From Amylostereum areolatum (lineage: Eukaryota > Basidiomycota > Agaricomycetes > Russulales > Stereaceae): 64,000 nt of DNA. Shown piece after piece: positions 18,903 to 30,270 of the stretch. Where the stretch lies: contig SAXG01000113.1 of the NCBI GenBank assembly GCA_012932865.1, positions 30,239 to 94,238 of the forward strand, read 5' to 3'. The first letter of the stretch is position 1, and the number at the start of each line of letters is the position of its first letter. The notes below the pieces were generated by a model, which did no database searches, had not been told where the DNA came from, and saw only the letters and a list, made by a program, of their open reading frames with translations. The position numbers and the translations under genes are program-made.

Positions 18903-20803
18903 ATGGATCAGCTTCAGAACGCCTGCCGAGTCTCGCAAGCAACTGACGAGACGGCGCCATCAAAACTCTTCGTACGTTTTCCAAAACTTGATCGGACCTC
19001 TCTTGACATGGCTCCTTTGAATCAGCGTAGCCGCCAATGCCATACAGAAGAACAGTATCAAGTGTCTGATGACGGCCTACTGGCCTCGTGGACCCTCGTC
19101 GACGTGCCATCGTCCAGTCTTCTTCACCAAAACGCCAGTCTCGATATCACTGCTATCACTGTTGCTAGTTCTGAACCCCAGGAGTTACCCTTTATTTCCG
19201 TCACCACCCCTGTCCTATGGTTCTCCATCCCTCCACCACCTTCCCCGAGCAATGCATCTGCAGCGCTATCCGGATGTTTCACTCCCGAACAATCTACCGG
19301 CAACTTCACACCCATCAGCCTCCTACACGCGAGCGACACAAGCTGTATATTTCGCGTCCAAGAGTGTATTTGTCACAAGGAATATGCGCTCCGCGTATTA
19401 TCCAAGGCCAAGTTAGAAGAGCAAGGAAGCCCTAATGCGAGGATCCTGTCAGAACAGGAGTTACTGCGGAGAATGGACGGAATAGTGGGCGTCCTGCCGC
19501 TGCTAGCAAGTTGGCACGATGATGCTTTTTGGTTCTTTCTTACGGTATGTCAGTCGTTGTGCTCGTACGAAGGGACCGATCATACTTACCGATGTATGGC
19601 AGGCCCACCCAACCTATGACAGACTATCTGCTCAACTGGGGAAGTGCGACGAGGCCAAAGCTGCCTTCTACTTGGCAGAAATCGTACGTTCCACACTCTG
19701 CATGCTATCTGCCAGTACGGACACGCTGACTCAAGAACCTCCAGCTCGTTATAATGGATAAAATTCGAAAGGCCGGCGGCACCTACGACCGCGTGGAGCT
19801 TGAAGACATATTTTTCGACAATGCTGGGCACCTCCTTCTCGCCAATTTAGGAAAGATACAACCTTGCGACAATTCGATTTCGGGCGCACGCCCTTCGTCC
19901 GATGCAGAAGTCAAGTCGCTTGGGGTCATGGCTCATACACTTCTCCTGGGCCATGTAATCAAACCTGCCCTATCTAGCTCTTCATGTTTACCGACTCTTC
20001 TTCTTGCCAGCGCCCTTTTTTTCTTGCCAATGGCCGAACGGCCCCTCAAGCAGATTTTTCTTTCAAAACGGTCGGCGGCAGAGGTCTCAGTCTCGTTGCG
20101 CGGGACTTCCTTCGCAAGGTATGCCCATGTATTTCCGTTGGTGCTTGAAATCCTAGACGGACGTTCTGTTAATTCTAGGCTTTCAATACGAATGCTTTGA
20201 AGCGCCCCAACTTGGCCCAGCTGAGGCTGCACCCTTTCTTTGATGGAATGTGCGTTTTCCGATGTGCAATCGCGCACTCTTCATCAACGTCTGACCCGTT
20301 GTCTTTGTTGTATCAGTGATTGGAACGCGGTTCAGTCTCGCTCTTCTCCAGCCCCTCCCGTTCCACGGCAACACGTACCATCTCTTGTTACAGAGCGTCT
20401 TGGTCTCCCCTCCGGCATGGCATATACTCCTTCAACGGATCCGTACCCGACCTTCGCGTACATCTCCCCCCTACTATCACATCATCCGCGACCGTCATAC
20501 TTGGCCAAAATCATGAACACCCATCTTAGGTTCCCCAGGAAGGGAGTTTCCAGAAAGGATAGCCAGCAGCCTGAGACAGCTGGTTTTTATGTGGACGATG
20601 CGGTATACACGTCGTCTGCCACGCACCGGCGCGCAGCTCATGCCGCGTGGAGAGCGAAGCTCAGGCGGTACGAGCTGGCCAGCCCAGATGCCTTCATACT
20701 GCCGACTTGCGGACATGAGACAAGGGAGAAGGAACGGACATCTGGTCTTCCTGACAGTGGAGAGTATCCGGAATGGCTGAGGCGATTTGCCAAATTCGGG
20801 TGA
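18903..20803 (+). CDS. AGC-family pseudokinase
   Basis: A protein kinase-like fold with degenerate active site. Exons I infer: 18903-19544, 19603-19683, from 19745, then introns after LLLGH, after RDFLRK and after HPFFDGM. Landmarks line up with AGC kinases: CHKEYALRVLSKAKL (beta-3), FYLAEI (helix E), TYDRVELEDIFFDNAGHLLLANLG (catalytic loop to DFG), DAEVKSLGVMAHTLLLG (the D-x-WSLG region), and KRPNLAQLRLHPFFDGMDW before a C-terminal tail. The glycine loop is absent (LLHASDTSC), the beta-3 Lys is Arg, the HRD Asp and following Lys are lost, and DFG reads NLG. Catalysis by the normal mechanism is therefore unlikely. The N-terminal 140 residues are Ser/Pro-rich. It ends 89 bases from the convergent hydrolase gene. 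It could be a scaffold or a decaying kinase; all frames are open. Confidence 0.82.
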
Positions 20804-20892
20804 TCGCGATAGGAAAGTATTGTCAAAACCATATATTCGCATCTAATAATCGTACACCTTGCCGTGATCCCACATAACCTACTGTACGGAAG

Positions 20893-22935
20893 TCATTCCA
20901 CCGTTATGAACCATGCATCCGCCCTTTCCTCCACAGAGCGTCCTTTCCTTTTCCTTGCAGCCTCCTCGCCGTCTGTCGTCACGAGCCCAAACCCGAGTAC
21001 GCCTCCGGTCCTTTCATCAATCACAAAATCAACATAGCCCAGCTCTTCTGGAGTCTCAAACGGCCGTCTGTCCCAGCCGTATCCCCACGGGAACAACGAG
21101 GTCAGTACCGCATTATACCGATGCTGACTGCCCATGTGGGCAATAGGACTAAACCGGAGATGGGTCGTCCTTACGCGGGGCCATACTGCGAAGTACTCGG
21201 CCTCGTGCGTATCGTTGTGAGCGCCGCCATCTATGGCACGGAAAGACAGGAGTACGTGGCGACAATAGCTCGAGGTGTCGAAGGCGCTGCAGAGTATGAT
21301 GGTACCATAACCCGTGTTGTGGTACGTTCCGGAGAAGTCTGGAGGTGGATCTGGAGGGGCTGAGGGGCGACTGTTTGTGCACGGTTTTTGGGTACGCGGA
21401 TAGGTCGGCTCGAACGCAAAAGAGGGGATGGACGCCATGCTGCCGGAGCGATGGCGGAAAGCCCGACTCAGGAGATCGAATATAATCGAGTTGACGGCTT
21501 CCCCCTGCTCGCCAGCGTTGACCAGGACGGCGAGGCCAACCCCTTCTGAGGGCGCGAAGAGCACAACTGTTGATACCCCGGGGAGTGACCCGTCGTGCCA
21601 TACGACCTAGCATGGAGGATGGTGCTCGTAAGTACCTCATGGCGAAGAAGGCTAGAACGGAGCCTTACGTCGTGCCCAAGATAGGAGGTCCTGAACCAGC
21701 CCATTCCATACCCCGTCACAGGGGTCCGACTCGGAACGATGGCATGTGCGGTTGTAATTTCTCGGAAAACAGCATGGGGGATAACGGGGGTGTTGGTCGA
21801 TGGATTGACCCCAGCGTGGAGGAGCATCCGAATCCACTTGGCCTAGCACGGAAGGTCGAGTTAGGTAGGAAGAAACGTCGCAAGGAGAAACGGCTAACAA
21901 GGTCCGCCACGCTAGCAATGACGCCGCCCGGACCAGCAACGAGTTCCGTTGTGGCTTCAGAAAGAGGAAAAGGGATCCGTCTAGCTTGTGGCGTCCAGAC
22001 GTGGGCCAACTTCCCGGAGTCCAATGCATCGCCCACGCTGTATGTCGAGGACATGTTTAGGGGAGAAAATATCCTTTCTTGTACGAATCGGGTATAGGGG
22101 ATTGCAGCATACTTCGCGATGATGTGGCTGCAGAGCATGTACATCTGATGAGATGGTGAATATTGGAACGAACACTGAAGGCGAGGAATACATGCCTGAT
22201 TGTTGTATAGCCATCGCGCACGAAGTTCGTAAGCGGGTCGCAGATATCGCATTCGTGAGACAACACTAGACGGCGTGTCGGCACGGTCGTACGAGGCGTC
22301 ATGTCTATGTATCACGGTCAGCAAGAAGTCCTTGAATTTTGAGAAAAGAAAGAGGGTGACCTGGGCATCCCCGATACATGGGATAGCACGTCTCTAACGC
22401 TCGCCTTTTCTTCCGCCCATCCATCCATCAACCCCCACTCTCCAGGAAGCAGGTCCTTGATTTTTGTGTCCCAGTCGAAACGCGTCAGACCTTGTGGTAG
22501 CGGCGTTGCATTCCTTCCCGCCTCGAAATCGTCCATCAGTATTCCCATGCCAGCGGATAAAAAAGCTTTCGAGCAGGACGCGAGGAAGACCATGGTCTGG
22601 CAGATCAACTTGCTCTTCAGCGGGCTCGACGGGAAGGATCCAGCAGGCATGCTCACGTCGATTGTCATGGGTTCGCCCACGTCTGTGCCGATGCCCCAAA
22701 CAGCATACTCCGTATCGCCTTTTGCGTGCACGACGGTGACGGCGAGGCCAGGGATGAGGTGTGACCGGGCGAGGTTCTGAAAGAAGTCCAAAAAATCTGG
22801 GGTGATGAGTGGGGATCCGGAGCTCGCGGGTACCGAGGTGCTCGTTGGAGATTGGTCCGCGGTCGACAGTCCTCGAGGCATCCAGAGCGCCAACTGCGCC
22901 AACAGAAAGATCAGAGCTAAAACAGCCAAAGTCAT
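20893..22935 (-). CDS. Beta-lactamase/transpeptidase-like serine hydrolase (copy 1)
   Basis: Class C beta-lactamase-fold family (PF00144 type) of fungi, substrate unknown. I start it at ATG 22935, because the longer frame upstream lacks an ATG. This start gives MTLAVLALIFLLAQLALW, a signal peptide or membrane anchor. Motifs: catalytic Ser and Lys in LASCSKAF (SxxK), the YxN motif as LYNNQ, and the third motif in HDGSLPG. The C-terminal part (FSGTYHNTGYG to ADAWFITVE) is the extra beta domain shared with the copy at 45022-47091. Introns include an in-frame one of about 60 nt just before the SxxK exon. The gene faces away from the aspartic protease gene at 23947. It could be an esterase, amidase or peptidase acting outside the cell or in the secretory pathway; the family name does not imply antibiotic hydrolysis. 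Confidence 0.85.
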
Positions 22936-23946
22936 CCAAGGTAAGTGAAAGGGAACAGTTCGTTGCGTATGATCAAGCTTCCCAGCGGATCGAAACTGAT
23001 GTTTGAACTGGTCATTCCTTTGAATCAAGGACAACGCATACAGACAAAGGACAGGTGGATGCTATGAGGGTGTGCCCAACAGTAACAGTTGGCTGGATGT
23101 GGTCGACTCAGTCGAGTCGACGTCGTGGCACGGAAAGAGGGAACGTGGGAACATGGCTCGAAGCTGTTCGAGAGGGTACATGTCCGGCGGCAGCCGGTAG
23201 CCAGCTCTCCTGCGACGATCCACGAGCTCTGCTCCGCTCAATATTGCCCCAGTTGAAGATCCATATGGTCCCAGCGTCTTCTCCAACATCGATATATGCG
23301 CTCATATCCGTGCGATTGCAGGTATATCGATCCTCGGTGCTAAAAATACGCTGTAGACAATGTCGGTCGCTGTACCGTCGCTACCGTGACCCGCTCGAGA
23401 GCTCGGGACACGCGGACGGTCAATGATCGACACCGCCGGACGCCTACTTATCGTTCATTGTTCATGCAGGGATCATGTGTGAGTGGCTACTTTCAGTGCG
23501 ATTATCATCCTTCTTAGCCGCTATACTGCTTCGCACAGCGCGCTTTGCGAAATCTTCGATCTCGGGGGCACATGGAGGCCATGGCGAATATCACGGGATG
23601 TCTTGGATGGTGGCGGACACGAACCTCGGGGCCATGCGATTGGCGACATTGCGCTGTCGCACTAGGAGTCTATAACGATGCACCTGCAGCTTTCGGCTGT
23701 CGAGGTTAGCTTCCGAGACGTATGGACTCTTTACCCGCTGTGGAGTCATCACTCGTGCTCGATCTTGCTCGACCCAGATTCGTACCAACATTGGCTGAAC
23801 GCCCATCCCGGTGGTCTAAGATGTCGCATGCTTCGATTCGACGTGATCTCCCCCCCGCCAGCGTATAAAGCCCGTCCTCGCATGTCCCAATTCTTCACTG
23901 GTCCAGTCCCCAGTTCATCCCCCCACTCCAGCTCTACTTCGTCGCC
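22936..23946. other. Divergent intergenic region between hydrolase 1 and protease 1
   Basis: About 1 kb with only small unsupported frames. It should hold both promoters. The only clear element is the TATAAA at 23864. Confidence 0.5.
23864..23869 (+). promoter_or_regulatory. TATA box of aspartic protease 1
   Basis: TATAAA in the context GCGTATAAAGCCCG, 83 bases before the ATG. The same core GTATAAAGCCC precedes the paralogous protease gene (minus strand, about 48903-48908), so the promoter core was duplicated with the gene. Confidence 0.65.
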
Positions 23947-25545
23947 ATGTACTTCTCCGCTGCCTTCATCCTCGCCGCTCTCCCCTTCTTGACCGCCGCC
24001 GCCCCCTCCTCCGAGGCGCGCCCCGGCTTGGCCATCCCTCTCCAGAAGCGCACAGCTATTCGTCGTGCTGACGGTGTCGCAGACACTGCTGCTCTCAAGG
24101 CCAACGTCAAGAGGAGCGTCGCGTGAGCCGCTTCGTTTGACTGGTCTCACCTTGACCACAGCCTGACCGACAACGTTCTTTTGCAGCAAGGTTCAGCGCG
24201 GCTTCGAGGCGTACGCTCGCAACACTGGTTCCGCCCACCCCCTGGCCAAGTCCATGAGGACAACGCAGAAGCGCGCCGCCGGTGCTGACGCGTTGACAGA
24301 CGATTCCGAAGAGCTTTGGTACGGGAAGATCTCCGTGGGCACCCCCGCGAAGTCATTCACGGGTACGTCAAACATACCCCTTCCTGCTCCACAGCGATCA
24401 AGAGCTAACTTGACTCCGTCTTCTAGTCGACTTCGACACCGGAAGCAGCGACCTCTTCCTGCCCGGCCCCGACTGCGATTCGAGCTGCTCCGGCCACGCG
24501 ACGTACGACCCCAGCTCGAGCTCGTCCTCGACCGCGCTCAACAAGGACTTCTCGCTCTCCTACGGCGACGGCTCGACCGTCAGTGGCGACCAGTACACCG
24601 ACACCGTCTCCATCGCTGGCCTCACGGTGTGTATCTGATCGTATGAGCTTCCCTGCTCGATCGTTGACGGCAGAGTTCTCTGTAGGCTAAAGCGCAGACG
24701 TTGGGCGCGGCGAAGACGTACTCGTCCGGCTTCGAGAGCAGCAACTTCCCCGCGGACGGCCTGTTGGGCATGGGCTTCAAGTCTATCTCGGACTATAACG
24801 CCGATCCTCCCTTCCAGAGCTTCATTGCCGCGGGCGCCACAGACAGCCCGGTCTTTGGGTTCAAGCTCTCTGACAGCGGCGCGGAGCTCTACCTCGGCGG
24901 CACGAACAGCAAGCTCTACTCCGGCGACTTCACTTATGTCCCCGTTACTCAAGAGGTACGTACGCTGGCATGGATCTGTGGGACAGTGACTGAATGGTGT
25001 GTGCGCGCTACAGGGTTACTGGCAGGTTGCCTTGGACGCCTTCAGCGTCAATGGCGACTCGGTCGTCTCCAGCACCTCTTCCATCATCGACACCGGCACC
25101 ACCCTCATCATCGGCGACACCGCATCCGTCAAGTCCGTCTACGCCCAGATCGACGGCTCGAAGGCCTCCGACGACGGCACTTATACCAGTCAGCACCGCC
25201 GCTCCTGCGTGATTTCGTGCACCGAAGCTCACCGATTTTGAACAGTTCCCTGCGACTTCTCCACGCCCGTCAGCATCACGTTCGCAGGCAAGGAGTTCAG
25301 CATCGACCCTTCCACCTTCACCGTCGGCCAGGCCTCGTCGGGCTCTTCGGACTGCGTCGGCGGTCTCGCCGGGGACGACGACATCGGCAGCGGTATGTCT
25401 TGCTTCCTCACCGTCGACCACCGATGGTCGCTCACTGTCCTGTCTTTCCACAGAGTTCTGGATCGTCGGCGACGTCTTCCTGCGCAACGTTTACACCGCC
25501 TTCGATGTCGGAAACAGCCAGGTCGGCTTCGCCAGCCTCTCCTGA
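23947..25545 (+). CDS. Secreted pepsin-type aspartic protease (A1, polyporopepsin-like), copy 1
   Basis: Extracellular acid endopeptidase. The start MYFSAAFILAALPFLTAAAP is a clear signal peptide, followed by a basic propeptide and KR-type processing sites. The mature part has the first catalytic motif [11 protein letters not shown], the flap Tyr in SLSYGDGS, and the second catalytic motif [10 protein letters not shown]. It ends [20 protein letters not shown]...GFASLS. Introns lie after the signal/propeptide exon (donor at about 24124), after KSFTG, after VSIAGLT, after PVTQE, around 25190-25245, and before EFWIVGD. The catalytic residues are intact. It is divergent from hydrolase 1 and paralogous to the gene at 47249-48843. 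Confidence 0.93.
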
Positions 25546-26118
25546 GCATCCTGGTTCTGTCCATGATCGCGTCGCCGTTGTCGCTGCTACACTGACAACT
25601 TGCATGTAACTTATACCTTTACGCTTTGTCCCACAGATACGTAGCAACTTGTATACCTCACCCATCCCCTGTTTCTGATCGTCTTGCTCGACGGCTCACA
25701 ATCGAATCGTTGTTGTTCATCGTGTTCATCGTGCCCACACACCTTAGCTTTGTACGAGTCGCTTTTGGCAGGATAGGCCGCTCGAGCAGACACTCCATGG
25801 CGACGTTCACTTGCACACTGAACGACATACAACGAGATCCTGAGTATTCTTCGCACCGTTGCGCCATTGAAACGCCCGGGCCCGTTTGCCGGGGGAAAAT
25901 GTGTGAATTGAGTCGACTATGTAAGGAAGTACAGTACACTAGGTATCTGCGGGGAAGTCCGTGGCATGGGAGGCTATAGATACATTATGACCAAAATCCG
26001 AAAGAATGAATACAGCGAGGAGCCCGGGTGTGTAATGTAGCAAGACGTCTATCCCATCCAAGTCGTGCGGTCGTCATCTAGGTCGTTCAACGGATCGCGT
26101 AGAAGGCCAGCCGCACGT
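25546..26118. other. Convergent intergenic region
   Basis: 3' flanks of the protease and cupredoxin genes. Small overlapping frames have no recognised content. Confidence 0.5.
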
Positions 26119-27418
26119 TCAGAGCACGATGAAACCGAGAACGACGGTCGCTGCGAGGAGCGCGGCTGACCGACCGGTCAAGGGCGCGGGCGCGCTGTTG
26201 GAGGTGCCCGAGGCGCTGTTGGAGGACGAAGAGGTGCCGTTCTGGGACACTGCGCGCGCTTGGAAGGCGGCGAAGTCGCTCGTGCCGTTCTCGAGCGCGT
26301 TGACGGAGAAGACCATGCCTGAGCCGCAGTGGTTGGCCTGGGCGCAGTAAACCCAGATCGGGGCGGTCTGTGGACGGGGTCGTCGTGAGCCAAGTTGTGG
26401 GACAGGGGCAAGGAAGGGATGCGTACGTCGTTGACTTGGATGGTGTAGGTCGGGAACGTGGTGGCGTTATCCGCAACGGGCATGCTGGTAACGCACCAAC
26501 GCATCAGCATGCAAGGACACGAGGATAAAGCCAGGAGAAACGTACAATCCAGAGTTAAACCCGACTTGTCCGCTCGTGGACGTGTCCGTGAGGGGGCGGC
26601 ACGGCGCCGGGAAGCTGCTCTGCGTCGCGGTGTGGTTCTTCTGGTGGAACTCGAACGTGATGGTGTCACCCGCCTGCGCGGAGATGTTCGAGGGCTGGAA
26701 GAGGAGCTGGTTCGGACCGCCGACGACGATCTTGTGGTCGGAAGACGTCGATGTGGCTGGAGCGGAGGACGAAGTGGCTGAGGCAGACGTTGCAGCGGCG
26801 GAAGATGCAGCGGCCGTTGTGGTTGCAGCCGCGGCGGAGGCAGAGGCGGATGTGGTAGTCGAGTTGTCGGTGGAAGTGGAAGTATTACCTATGGCGTTGG
26901 ATACGAACTGGTCCATTTTCTCTCCAGGGTTTATGGCGAAGACCATGCCCTGCTGACAATGGCCCGCTTGGCGACAGTATACCCAGACGGGGTTGGTGTC
27001 CTGCACCGTGAACTGGGCAATTTGGAAAGGGCCGTCGGTGTTGTTGTCGGGGACGGGGATGCTGCAAGACGGTCAGTATTGGCAGCGTGCTTAGACTGGA
27101 TGCAGGAGACGACGTACAATCCGGAGTCGAATCCATTGGCGAGGGGAGAACATGGGGAGGCGAGAGAGCTCTGAGTCACCGTGTGGTTCTTCTGGCGGAA
27201 GACGAAGGTGACGACATCGCCGATGTCGGCAGTCTATAGCACACGGTTAGACCATGCGTTTACCGCCGCAAGGGTAGGGAATAACGCACCACGTTGTTCG
27301 GGTTGTACGCGACGACACCGCCGATTCCGCCGACTTGGATGGTGTGTTCGGCAGCGCGGACGGGGGGGATTGCGGCGAGGGAAATCGCGGCAGCGACGAG
27401 TGAGAGCGAGAAGAGCAT
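26119..27418 (-). CDS. Secreted two-domain cupredoxin, probably GPI-anchored
   Basis: Signal peptide MLFSLSLVAAAISLAAIPP, then two tandem cupredoxin (blue copper) domains joined by a Ser/Thr/Ala-rich linker, then a Ser/Asn-rich stalk and a hydrophobic C-terminus (AALLAATVVLGFIVL) that suggests GPI attachment. Type 1 copper ligands are visible in both domains: His in KNHTVTQSS and KNHTATQSS, and Cys, His and Met in VYCRQAGHCQQGM and VYCAQANHCGSGM. The family is the fungal extracellular serine-rich/plantacyanin-like group, thought to carry electrons or bind copper at the cell surface. Several introns interrupt each domain at matching places, in line with internal duplication. A TATAAATAA lies near 27601-27610 (minus strand). 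Confidence 0.85.
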
Positions 27419-28150
27419 GTTAGAGTGCTTGGACGTTGTAGGCTAGGATGTCAAACGACGAGGCTCGAAGAGGGTGAGCGAGTGGGAGGACTGGTCAAAG
27501 TCGGGGGCAGTTATAGCGCGACGGCAAAGGCGAAGGGGCGACAGCCAGGTCAAAGAGAGGTGAAAGGGGGGAAAGGTGATGATGCATCCTGCGTCCTTCA
27601 TTATTTATAACCGACGAAGCGAACAATACGCGATGCCGCGATGCAGGCGTTCAATGGGACGGACGGAAGACAGAACAAAGACGAGTCCCGGACAATAGGG
27701 CCCGTGGGCGCTTGACGGGCCGCTCAGCCAATCGCAGGCCTCGCGCCTCTTTGCCTTTTGTCTCGGTTGGGGCCATGCACCCGCCAGCTCTCCCGCCGCA
27801 GACAAAGAGAAGACACGGTTTGGGCACCTCGCACCGCATGTTATCACCGCGCGGTACTTTGGCAGGAGGCTTACCGACGTCCCCGAACCACGTAATTATA
27901 ATAGGCGAGCGCAACTTAGACTGCCTCACCGCCACGGGGTTTTCATGACTCCAGCCAAACTCCAGCCTGATGTCCAAGAAAGCACTGTATCGCCAAAAGA
28001 TGGCATCGAGTGGACTGGGATTACAGTTGTGAATACATAGCCAGTATGCCCGCAATAATAAGATACACTGTCAGCGGTTCCGATCATACAACAAGCCCCC
28101 ATAAAATGTTCAGCTAGGTCCACGCCTCAGCCTTCCATCGCGGTTCGGAA
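27419..28150. other. Intergenic
   Basis: 5' flank of the cupredoxin gene, with a TATAAATAA on the minus strand near 27605, and 3' flank of the next minus-strand gene. Nothing else is recognised. Confidence 0.5.
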
Positions 28151-29772
28151 TCATACATACGCCTCCACGAACCCGCCCCACTTCTCAATCACGGGCTTCA
28201 CGATCAAGTCCCATTCGCGACCTTTGTACCGTCCCTTCGTAACGCGCTCGAACGAGAAGATCTCCTTGTGGTTCTTCCCACCTGCGTCGTACCTCTCAGC
28301 ACCACGTCGCAGCGCGTACAAGGAAAGCGAGACTCACAGTCGGGGCAGCGTTTGATGTCGCCCTTGCCTGTGCGTTTCGCAGGATCGTTCCCGGACACGG
28401 AGTTCGGAAACTTGGGGTCGGTGTAAGGCGAGTGCGCCGCGAGGTCCGCGAGCTCGAGGTGGACCAGCCGCTCGAGACGATGGCACCAGGGGCCCTTGTT
28501 GCCTGCTTGAATGAGGCCCTTCATGAGGCTGGCCTGATCCGGCAAGAGACCGTCGGGCCAGTGACCGCGGAGGATCTGCTCCTTCGAGCCACATTGCCGC
28601 GACCACTGGTCCATCCGGCGGTTCAAGTTGGTCGCACGGCCTACCTTCAGATGGACGACGGAAGGATCCGCCGGGTCTGAACCGGATAGATGAGTGGTCG
28701 GCTCGTATGGAACAGGGAAGATATATACCCAGGATTTCGAAGGTATAGATGTACCCATCTTCGTCGCTGTCCGACTTCGCCTTCTGCATCTCGGACCGCA
28801 GCGAAGCCTGCGTCGATGGCTGCAGATACCCTGGTATCCAATCTGTACGTACTCATCGGCTCGAGTCCCGGCGTATGCTGAAAGGACGTTCTCACCGTCG
28901 AACTTGATGAATGTCGCCCCCGACTTGCGCTCGTAAAATCCGGACGGCTCCTGCATCTTCTTCTCATGCTGATGACAGAACACGTCCCCGCCCGTCTCCG
29001 CTTTGGCGGCGCTGATCTTGACCTGCTTACGACACCGATTGCCCGCGGCGGTGACCCCGTTGCACTGCACCGAGACACCGTCCTTGTCTTTCCCGATCGG
29101 CGCGCTCGGAGAGGGCGATACTGGCGCGGAGACGGTGCGGCGGTGGGGAGGAGAGACTGCAAGTTTGGGGGGTTGAGGCGTTTGGCTCTGATCCTTGCCG
29201 TTTATGGGTTGTTTAGCGGGAGTGGCAGGGAAGGCTGACTGGCCGGGCGCTGGATCAGAGTAGGGTCGGTGAGGTTGTGCAGGTGGAGGCGGCGCGAGCA
29301 ATGCATCGGTCAAATAAGGACGCGGGGAGTCGCGGGGAGGGGTGAAAGCGACTGGGTATCCGGAGGTCTCGAGCGCGTGTTGCATCGTCAAGGAGGTCTC
29401 GGCATGATGAGGTTTGGGCATGGCGGGAGGGCGGGGCAATGGTGGTAGCCCCACCGCATCCATCGCAGATGGTCCACTGGGAGGGCGCTGTCTCTGTTCG
29501 ACACGTTCAGGAAAGGTGGGGGATCGTGTGAGAGATAGACGTACGGGAGGCGTAGCCTGTTGGTTCGATGAGCCGGGGCGAAAGCCACCGACGAAGCCAT
29601 GGGTAGGGTACGGGTACGGCGCGGACGCTGGGGTTGGAAGAGCGGGATACAAATTCGTCGGCCGCGTTCCTCGTCCTGGAGCGGGCGGTGGAGGTGGAGG
29701 TACGTTCCCCGACAACGCCAAAGCGTTGAAGGACTCGACCAGGTCGCGCTTGCGTCCGCCAGAGCCGTTCAT
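28151..29772 (-). CDS. GIY-YIG-like T5orf172/DUF1766 domain protein (MUG113-like)
   Basis: Start MNGSGGRKRDLVESFN at 29772. The first 200 residues are Pro-rich and disordered. Then comes a Cys/His cluster (CNGVTAAGNRCRK to FCHQHEKK) that resembles a small zinc-binding region. The T5orf172-type domain begins DEDGYIYTFEI and contains VHLKVGRATNLNRRMDQW, the conserved GIY-YIG-related core. After RCPDC an intron leads to GGKNHKEIFSFERVTKGRY and a stop at 28151-28153, which completes a second Cys pair region. A frame change between 28840 and 28690 is explained by introns of about 55 nt. The family includes fission yeast Mug113, up-regulated in meiosis; biochemical function is unknown. It shares a 498-bp divergent promoter region with the Lcp5 gene. 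Confidence 0.82.
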
Positions 29773-30270
29773 CGTGTCGTACGCGCGTCCGGTCGATCGG
29801 TGGCCAACGAGGACGAAAGATGGTATACACAGATAACAGAAAGTGAGGAGGGGTCGTGTTTCGTCAAGGCGGGCGGGTCGGTTGATAAAAGGCGCGCATG
29901 ACTGGCGTGAGAGAGATTCATGGCGGTGGAAGAAACGAGGCGCGGCGAACTTCGAAGCGCCCTGTTTGTTTTCCTTTCCTTGGTCCTCCCACCACCATCA
30001 TCCGTTTCTCACAGCAGTCGTCGTTTTCCGTCTCCCCGAGGCGTCAAAAGTACATGTGAGTGCGGTTGCTTTATCTCGCTCCTACCAAAAAGCAAAAGAT
30101 GAAGCGCACTGGGCTCTGAGGATTTTCCTCGATGTTATGCATTACGCCCCAAGGGGCGGCGGCCTAGAAAACCGTTAACTGACCTTTCCTGTCGTTTCGA
30201 ACGGGTGTGGAGGGTACGCTGACTGCTGACCGACGTTCTGGCAGAAATCTATCGGCATAATTTTTGCGAA

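Noticed and set aside
22318..23034. Longer start of hydrolase 1 at 23034
   Set aside because: The codon there is TTG; the first in-frame ATG is at 22935 and yields a good signal or anchor segment.
28690..28900. Apparent frameshifts in the T5orf172 protein
   Set aside because: They coincide with plausible 50-60 nt introns whose removal gives DEDGYIYTFEI in frame with KVGRATNL.
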